Source: Spirochaetales bacterium (GTDB lineage Bacteria > Spirochaetota > Spirochaetia > JAGLYY01). From it: DNA of 10,078 nt. The notes below the pieces were generated by a model. That model worked only from the letters and a program-made list of their open reading frames with translations, made no database searches and was not told the origin of the DNA. The stretch covers positions 1 through 10,078 of the forward strand of contig JAGLYY010000158.1 in the NCBI GenBank assembly GCA_023131935.1, written 5' to 3'. Positions 6,920 to 10,078 of the stretch are shown here, in pieces (position 1 is the first letter of the stretch; each line of letters opens with the position of its first letter). A program made the position numbers and the translations under genes.

Positions 6920-8434
6920 GTGAGAAAAAGACTATCAGCAATAACCGGGAATATCAACATAATAAAAAAATGGGGAGATTTTGACCCGTTTATTTCCGGT
7001 ATCTGCTACGATTCACGACAGACATCCCCGGGAGATCTTTTTTTTGCCACATCGGGAATTCATACCGACGGGCACCTCTATATCGATAAGGCGATCGAAA
7101 AAGAGGCTGCTGCTGTTGTACTCTCAAAACCGATAGAAAGATACCGGGAGGATATCATATACCTGCAGGTAGAAAACCCCCGCTTTGATCTTTCCCCCGT
7201 CTCCGCGGCCTTTTACGAGTATCCATCTACGAAGCTTCCTCTTATCGGCGTTACCGGTACCGATGGGAAAAGCACTACAGTCTCTCTCATTCATCAGCTC
7301 CTTTCAAAGTCCGGTTTCAAAGCCGGCTTCCTCTCTACCGTTGAATACTCCACCGGCGGGACCGCGGGGAAAAACCCCTACCGGCAATCTACACCTGAAG
7401 CCCCCGATGTCCAATCGATCTTGAAGGAGATGGTGGATTCCGGCTGTACCTATGGGGTTATCGAAGCGACCTCTCATGGCCTTTCCAGGATCACCAACAG
7501 GCTGGGAGATGTACAATTCGCTGCCGGAGTTTTTACCAATGTCACCCATGAGCACCTGGAATTTCACGGGACCCTCGAACAATACCGGCAGGACAAGGCA
7601 AATCTCTTCCGTTCCCTGGATGAGGTGCCCGATGCCTTTGGTGTGGTGAACCTCGACGATCCCAATGTGGATATTTTCATCAACGCCACCTCCCGAAAAG
7701 TACTTTCCTACAGCCTTTCTTCCTCAGAAGCGACCTTCCTGGCGGAGGAGATAGAGTCAGACCCCGAAGGAAGCTCCTTTGCGATCAGGGAGGGCTCTGT
7801 AACCCACAGGTGCCGGATACCCCTTCCGGGCACCGTTAATATTGAAAACACCCTCGCGGCTTTGCTCGTAGTACGTGGTATCCTCAAAACAAGACTTGAG
7901 GACCTGCTCCCCTTGCTTTCAGGATTGAAACTTCCCCGGGGCAGAATGAAGAAAATTCAGGAGGGACAGAATTTTCATATTTTCGTCGATTTTGCCCATA
8001 CCCCCGGCTCATACGAAAAAATCTTTCCCATGATGCGGGACCTTACCACCGGAAGGCTTATTGTACTTTTCGGCTCCGCCGGTGAACGGGATACAGCAAA
8101 ACGGGCAATCCAGGGTAAAATTGCCTCAGAATACGCCGATGTGATCATTCTTGCGGATGAAGATCCACGGGGAGAGGAACCGAAGGCCATCCTGAAGGAT
8201 ATTGCCTCCGGAACGAAAAGAATGGTACAGGGAAAAGATCTGTTTCTAATAACTGACAGACGGGAGGCGATTACCCATGCCTTCTCCATCGCGCGGCAGG
8301 GTGATATGGTATTGCTCCTCGGAAAAGGTCATGAGTCATCGATTATATACAAGGATGGACCGGTCCCCTGGAACGAGATCGAGGTTGCAACTGAATGTCT
8401 CAGGGAGATTCTTTCCCGGGAAACTGACCGATAA
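6920..8434 (+). CDS. murE: UDP-N-acetylmuramoyl-tripeptide synthetase
   Basis: A 504-residue Mur ligase that adds the third amino acid to UDP-MurNAc-L-Ala-D-Glu in the cytoplasm, using ATP. The N-terminal UDP-binding domain shows ICYDSRQTSPGDLFFA (28-43). The central ATPase domain has the P-loop GVTGTDGKSTT (110-120), STPEAPD (157-163), EATSHGL (182-188) and the lysine expected to be carbamylated, K226 in GTLEQYRQDKANLF. The C-terminal ligase domain has VDFAHTPGS (356-364) and FGSAGERD (384-391). The residue-3 specificity motif is EDPRGEE (414-420), not the DNPR of meso-diaminopimelate enzymes, so another diamino acid, plausibly L-ornithine, is likely. The start is a GTG at 6920; the next in-frame Met is at residue 169, far inside the protein. 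Confidence 0.93.
   Translation: MRKRLSAITGNINIIKKWGDFDPFISGICYDSRQTSPGDLFFATSGIHTDGHLYIDKAIEKEAAAVVLSKPIERYREDIIYLQVENPRFDLSPVSAAFYEYPSTKLPLIGVTGTDGKSTTVSLIHQLLSKSGFKAGFLSTVEYSTGGTAGKNPYRQSTPEAPDVQSILKEMVDSGCTYGVIEATSHGLSRITNRLGDVQFAAGVFTNVTHEHLEFHGTLEQYRQDKANLFRSLDEVPDAFGVVNLDDPNVDIFINATSRKVLSYSLSSSEATFLAEEIESDPEGSSFAIREGSVTHRCRIPLPGTVNIENTLAALLVVRGILKTRLEDLLPLLSGLKLPRGRMKKIQEGQNFHIFVDFAHTPGSYEKIFPMMRDLTTGRLIVLFGSAGERDTAKRAIQGKIASEYADVIILADEDPRGEEPKAILKDIASGTKRMVQGKDLFLITDRREAITHAFSIARQGDMVLLLGKGHESSIIYKDGPVPWNEIEVATECLREILSRETDR
6929..6957 (-). promoter_or_regulatory. Candidate methyltransferase promoter within the murE 5' end
   Basis: On the minus strand TTGATA (6957-6952, 5/6) is followed by a 17-bp spacer and TAGTCT (6934-6929, 3/6). 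Transcription would begin near 6922, about 22 nt before the ATG at 6900, leaving room for the CGGAAG ribosome binding site. It lies inside the murE coding sequence. Confidence 0.35.
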
Positions 8435-8441
8435 CACTTTG

Positions 8442-8467
8442 ATAATCAGTACTTAATAATCAGCACT
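8442..8467. repeat. Short direct repeat between convergent murE and DUF1883 gene
   Basis: ATAATCAGTACT (8442-8453) is repeated as ATAATCAGCACT (8456-8467), 11/12 identical with a 14-bp period. The second copy contains the stop codon of the DUF1883-like gene. No terminator hairpin is visible between these convergent genes. Confidence 0.7.
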
Positions 8468-8723
8468 CAATGAGATCCACCGAAGCCTTGACTTCACCCG
8501 CTGCTCCATCAAAGTCGACCACTACATGCCAGCGTTCCTCTCTCGGAGGACGGAATTCCATGGGAGACCTGGTGCACAAGCCGCCAAGGTGTTCATAGGG
8601 TTTCCGCATCACATATTTTTGGTAATTGAAGGTGTCCATGAACCGCACCCAAGCCTGCTTGCTTAAACGTACCTGGACAATCCGGTTGGGGCCTGCTTTT
8701 ACCTGGTAATGTAGGTAATTCAC
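8460..8723 (-). CDS. Small DUF1883-like protein
   Basis: An 87-residue protein that resembles the DUF1883 family, whose biochemical role is not established to my knowledge. The matching pattern, recalled from the family, is an N-terminal NYLHYQV (2-8), a strand with VQVRL (16-20), VRFMDTFNYQKYV (26-38), EHLGGLCTRSPMEF (44-57) and a C-terminal RWHVVVDFDGAAGEVKASVDL (64-84). There is no signal peptide or membrane segment. The start is a GTG at 8723, preceded at 7 bp by AGGAG; a longer frame beginning at 8771 overlaps the promoter and is not favoured. It is convergent with murE and transcribed toward it, with 25 bp between the stops. Confidence 0.75.
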   Translation of the reverse strand: MNYLHYQVKAGPNRIVQVRLSKQAWVRFMDTFNYQKYVMRKPYEHLGGLCTRSPMEFRPPREERWHVVVDFDGAAGEVKASVDLIEC

Positions 8724-8730
8724 TTTTATA

Positions 8731-8771
8731 CTCCTATGGGACAATTTAATACAGATTCGGAGTAATTTCAA
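8731..8771 (-). promoter_or_regulatory. Promoter and ribosome binding site of the DUF1883-like gene
   Basis: On the minus strand TTGAAA (8771-8766, 5/6), a 17-bp spacer and TAAATT (8748-8743, 4/6) place the transcription start near 8736. AGGAG (8735-8731) then lies 7 bp before the GTG. The leader would be only about 13 nt long. The -35 sits just beside a dispersed repeat (8783-8824). Confidence 0.6.
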
Positions 8772-8782
8772 CGAAGGAAGAC

Positions 8783-8824
8783 CTCTGCGGCTTCTTGCTT
8801 CAAACGAATAAGAATTTTTGCCAC
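8783..8824. repeat. Dispersed inverted repeat, degenerate copy 3
   Basis: CTCTGCGGC (8783-8791), TTCTT, a short AT-rich spacer, AATAAGAATTTTT and GCCAC (8820-8824) follow the same order as 88-134. The outer arms are decayed: one mismatch on the left and a truncated right arm. The stretch from here to 8912 shows no gene or other structure I can support. Confidence 0.65.
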
Positions 8825-8912
8825 TAATTCCATTCGTTGCATCTTACACAAATCAGGAGAAAACACCCCGGAGCCTTTCTTCACAAACTGTTGCTCAACC
8901 TCTCCTCCAACC

Positions 8913-8954
8913 CTCTTTGCGCGCTTTGCGGGCTTTGCGTGAGCCATCTTCAGG
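8913..8954 (+). repeat. CTTTGCG 9-bp-period repeat, copy A
   Basis: Three tandem 9-bp units, CTTTGCGCG (8915-8923), CTTTGCGGG (8924-8932) and CTTTGCGTG (8933-8941), are followed by AGCCATCTTCAGG (8942-8954). The whole 42-bp block recurs in the same orientation at 9976-10017 with two G-to-A differences. An inverted partial copy is at 9728-9755. Between this block and the toxin stop (9029) nothing else is recognised. Confidence 0.85.
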
Positions 8955-9028
8955 AATTTTCACATAAAGGCACAAATTTTTTACCTTGAAATAAAAGCGG
9001 AGTCCTTTTTTAGGAAGTGAGATATCGC

Positions 9029-9334
9029 TTAGATCATATCCGGATCAACGAGCATTCTTCCATCGATCACCCGCACAATTATTATTTTTTCTTCTTCAAT
9101 CCGGTACATTATACGAAAATTCTCGAAAATGACCTCTCTGTATTTATCATAGAATGTGTCAATGAATTCCGGGACCGGTCTTCCCATTTTGGGATAATTA
9201 GTAAGATTTTCAGTTCTTTCTATTATACTGAAATAGTAGCGTTTTGCCGTAGAATGATTTAATTTCCAGTAATACTCTATAATAAATCGTATATCATCTT
9301 CCGATTTGGGTGAAAATTCTATCTCAAAAACCAT
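9029..9334 (-). CDS. RelE/ParE-superfamily toxin
   Basis: A 101-residue small basic protein of the type II toxin family. Members are either ribosome-dependent mRNA interferases (RelE) or gyrase poisons (ParE), and sequence alone does not tell which. The pattern fits: an N-terminal strand FEIEFSPKSEDDIRFIIEYY (3-22), two helices with AKRYYFSIIERTENLTNYPKMGRPVPE (30-56), then strands REVIFENFRIMYRIEEEKIIIVRVIDGR (66-93). The ParE-like MGRPVPE and late VIDGR are the best hallmarks. Its ATG overlaps the end of the antitoxin gene by 11 bp, as expected for a coupled toxin-antitoxin pair; AAGAAG lies just upstream of the ATG. It is distinctly AT-rich compared with murE and metG, suggesting acquisition from elsewhere. 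Confidence 0.88.
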   Translation of the reverse strand: MVFEIEFSPKSEDDIRFIIEYYWKLNHSTAKRYYFSIIERTENLTNYPKMGRPVPEFIDTFYDKYREVIFENFRIMYRIEEEKIIIVRVIDGRMLVDPDMI

Positions 9335-9602
9335 ATTCTTCTTTTATCATGGCTTTTAGTTCTTTTAGCGGTACGGTTTTTCCCTGGAGAATAGATTCCT
9401 CACCTTCATTTATCAATTTGAGTAATTCTATTTTTCTCGATATTTCTTCCCACGTTTCTATATCCAGAAAAACCCCCGCAGATTTTCCATTTAGGGTAAT
9501 AATGAAGGGTCTATGTGATTTCTTTTGATCGGTAACTATTTTATTGAAATTTGCCTTAAAAAACGATAAAGAGTTAATATTGTCTCTCAATGAAATCTTC
9601 AT
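9324..9602 (-). CDS. Phd/YefM-family antitoxin
   Basis: A 92-residue antitoxin upstream of, and overlapping, the toxin gene. The N-terminal DNA-binding Phd domain is recognisable in SLSFFKANFNKIVTDQKKSHRPFIITLNGKSAGVFLDIETWEEI (11-54). The C-terminal part, IELLKLINEGEESILQGKTVPLKEL (58-82), is the usual toxin-neutralising helix region. Family members bind the toxin and repress their own promoter. The ATG at 9602 has no Shine-Dalgarno; instead a perfect TATAAT ends 6 bp before it, so the message is probably leaderless. Base composition is as AT-rich as the toxin. Family assignment is firm, subfamily not. Confidence 0.9.
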   Translation of the reverse strand: MKISLRDNINSLSFFKANFNKIVTDQKKSHRPFIITLNGKSAGVFLDIETWEEISRKIELLKLINEGEESILQGKTVPLKELKAMIKEEYGF

Positions 9603-9605
9603 GTA

Positions 9606-9638
9606 AATATTATAACATTAATTTGTACTGTATTTCAA
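9606..9638 (-). promoter_or_regulatory. Promoter and probable operator of the toxin-antitoxin operon
   Basis: On the minus strand TTGAAA (9638-9633, 5/6), an 18-bp spacer and TATAAT (9614-9609, 6/6) preceded by TGT, an extended -10. The start would fall on the antitoxin ATG. AATATTATAACATT (9606-9619) is an imperfect palindrome (6 of 7 pairs) covering the -10 box, a likely site for autorepression by the Phd-type antitoxin. Confidence 0.7.
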
Positions 9639-9647
9639 CCATATTCG

Positions 9648-9691
9648 TTCTTTTTTTTAAAAAAGAAGAATTTGCCACAGAGGTCACAGAG
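9648..9691. repeat. Poly-T/poly-A palindrome joined to a GCCACAGAG repeat, copy 4
   Basis: TTCTTTTTT (9648-9656) and AAAAAAGAA (9659-9667) form a 9-bp palindrome around TT. It is followed by GAATTT, GCCACAGAG (9674-9682) and GTCACAGAG (9683-9691). The TTCTT/AAGAA pair and right arm match copies 1-3, while the left CTCTGTGGC arm is missing. The repeat right half (9671 to about 9703) nearly repeats 51 to about 80. Confidence 0.7.
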
Positions 9692-9727
9692 GGAGGAATG
9701 GAGTGTGGGTTAGGGAAAGAAGAAGGC

Positions 9728-9755
9728 CTCACGCAAAAGACGCAAAGGCGCTAAG
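9728..9755 (-). repeat. CTTTGCG 9-bp-period repeat, inverted partial copy
   Basis: On the plus strand CACGCAAAA (9730-9738), GACGCAAAG (9739-9747) and GCGCTAAG (9748-9755). On the minus strand this reads CTTTGCGTC CTTTTGCGTGAGG-like, the same family as 8913-8954 and 9976-10017 but opposite in orientation. It directly abuts the stop codon of the GxxExxY-like remnant. Confidence 0.75.
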
Positions 9756-9839
9756 TTATTGTTTAAGACCAAGGCGAAGAATCTTATGTATTTGAAATGT
9801 GGTATCAAGAATTATTTTTGCATCTTCATTCTCTTTCAT
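9756..9839 (-). pseudogene. N-terminal remnant resembling a GxxExxY-family protein
   Basis: A 27-codon frame, MKENEDAKIILDTTFQIHKILRLGLKQ then TAA (the quoted peptide is split here only by function: MKENEDAKII, LDTTFQIHK, ILRLGLKQ). From memory, GxxExxY proteins begin much like MNENEIAKIIVDAAY and continue with a helix containing IHKTLGPGLLE. The resemblance of NEDAKII-DTTFQIHK-L-GL is close, but the conserved LGPG is changed to LRLG and the remaining ~100 residues are absent. The stop abuts a CTTTGCG repeat. I read it as a decayed fragment; a chance short frame cannot be excluded. Confidence 0.5.
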
Positions 9840-9881
9840 GGCTCTACTGCAATAAGGTTTTGTGTCCAGAAAACTACACTA

Positions 9882-9919
9882 TATATATGGTACATATGTT
9901 TGCTTATACACCATATATA
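9882..9919. repeat. 10-bp perfect inverted repeat in AT-rich intergenic DNA
   Basis: TATATATGGT (9882-9891) and ACCATATATA (9910-9919) are perfect reverse complements with an 18-nt spacer. The palindrome ACATATGT (9892-9899) lies within the spacer. No T-run follows on either strand, so it may be an operator-like site or a cruciform rather than a terminator. The rest of 9840-9975 shows no gene I can support. Confidence 0.6.
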
Positions 9920-9975
9920 GCGCATCGTTTGCAGATTCATTAGTTTTTGCAGGGGAGTCTTTCATAGTATTTTAA

Positions 9976-10017
9976 CTCTTTGCGCGCTTTGCGGGCTTTA
10001 CGTGAACCATCTTCAGG
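9976..10017 (+). repeat. CTTTGCG 9-bp-period repeat, copy B
   Basis: CTTTGCGCG (9978-9986), CTTTGCGGG (9987-9995), CTTTACGTG (9996-10004) and AACCATCTTCAGG (10005-10017). It matches 8913-8954 at 40 of 42 positions, same orientation, 1063 bp apart. Together the two copies bracket the toxin-antitoxin pair and the GxxExxY-like remnant. Confidence 0.88.
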
Positions 10018-10044
10018 GTGCGTGGCTTACCCTATCTCCTTATT

Positions 10045-10078
10045 CTCTGTGTGCTTGTAAGTTATATATGGAGGTAAA
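10045..10078 (+). other. Repeat fragment and possible ribosome binding site at window end
   Basis: CTCTGTGTG (10045-10053) is a lone unit of the CTCTGTG family. GGAGG (10070-10074) followed by TAAA at the very end looks like a ribosome binding site for a plus-strand gene starting just outside the window. The preceding TATATATGG repeats the arm at 9882-9890. The next gene cannot be identified. Confidence 0.35.

Noticed and set aside
6901..6960. A 20-residue N-terminal extension of the methyltransferase
   Set aside because: It would overlap the start of murE, has no ribosome binding site at 6960, and is not needed for motif X (AYIGNKR).
8724..8771. A 16-residue N-terminal extension of the DUF1883-like protein from 8771
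   Set aside because: It runs across the predicted promoter, whereas GTG 8723 has AGGAG at 7 bp and matches the family N-terminus.
8768..8947. A 59-codon minus-strand frame starting MAHAKPAKRAKR
   Set aside because: It runs through two repeat elements, its start lies in the CTTTGCG repeat, it has no good ribosome binding site, and it overlaps the DUF1883 gene promoter. The repetitive AKPAKRAKR is repeat translation, not a domain.
9882..9919. Intrinsic terminator
   Set aside because: The stem is AT-rich and no T-run follows on either strand.
8913..10017. CRISPR array
   Set aside because: The units are 9 bp with no spacers between them, and no cas gene is present.

Overview
The window reads as about 8.4 kb of chromosomal housekeeping sequence followed by about 1.6 kb of repeat-rich, AT-rich accessory DNA. 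No rRNA, tRNA, phage or transposase gene is visible. A spirochaete of the Spirochaeta/Treponema kind, with roughly balanced GC, is the best guess. The reasons are a spirochaete-like methionyl-tRNA synthetase N-terminus, a short HflK followed by HflC, a FemAB-type peptidoglycan branching enzyme, and a MurE whose amino-acid specificity motif is EDPR rather than the DNPR of diaminopimelate-adding enzymes. This is inference from family resemblance, not a database result.

Layout. Positions 1-167 hold short GCCACAGAG/CTCTGTGGC repeats. On the minus strand, metG (1182-2942) is followed 3 bp later by a femAB-like gene (168-1178), a probable operon. Diverging from metG across 133 bp, hflK (3076-4053) and hflC (4050-5045) overlap by 4 bp and end at a clear intrinsic terminator (5070-5109). 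A D12-class DNA adenine methyltransferase with a long unrecognised C-terminal extension (5131-6900, minus) converges on that terminator. Only 19 bp beyond its start, murE (6920-8434, plus) begins in the opposite direction. A small DUF1883-like gene (8460-8723, minus) faces murE.

From about 8725 to the end the DNA changes character. It holds a Phd/YefM antitoxin and RelE/ParE toxin pair (minus), what looks like the N-terminal stump of a GxxExxY-family gene (9756-9839), and several copies of two short repeat families. Both families have a 9-bp period (CTCTGTGnn and CTTTGCGnn). A 42-bp CTTTGCG direct repeat (40/42 identical) brackets the toxin-antitoxin module and the gene remnant.

How the parts relate. 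MurE adds the third residue of the peptidoglycan stem peptide, and the FemAB-like enzyme probably adds an amino acid to that residue's side chain. HflK and HflC form the membrane complex that controls FtsH protease. The methyltransferase has no restriction partner here. It carries G8 and G7 tracts and a 9-bp tandem repeat, which makes it a candidate for phase-variable methylation. Three genes (metG, murE, antitoxin) have promoter-like -10 boxes 6-8 bp before the start codon and no Shine-Dalgarno sequence, suggesting leaderless transcripts.
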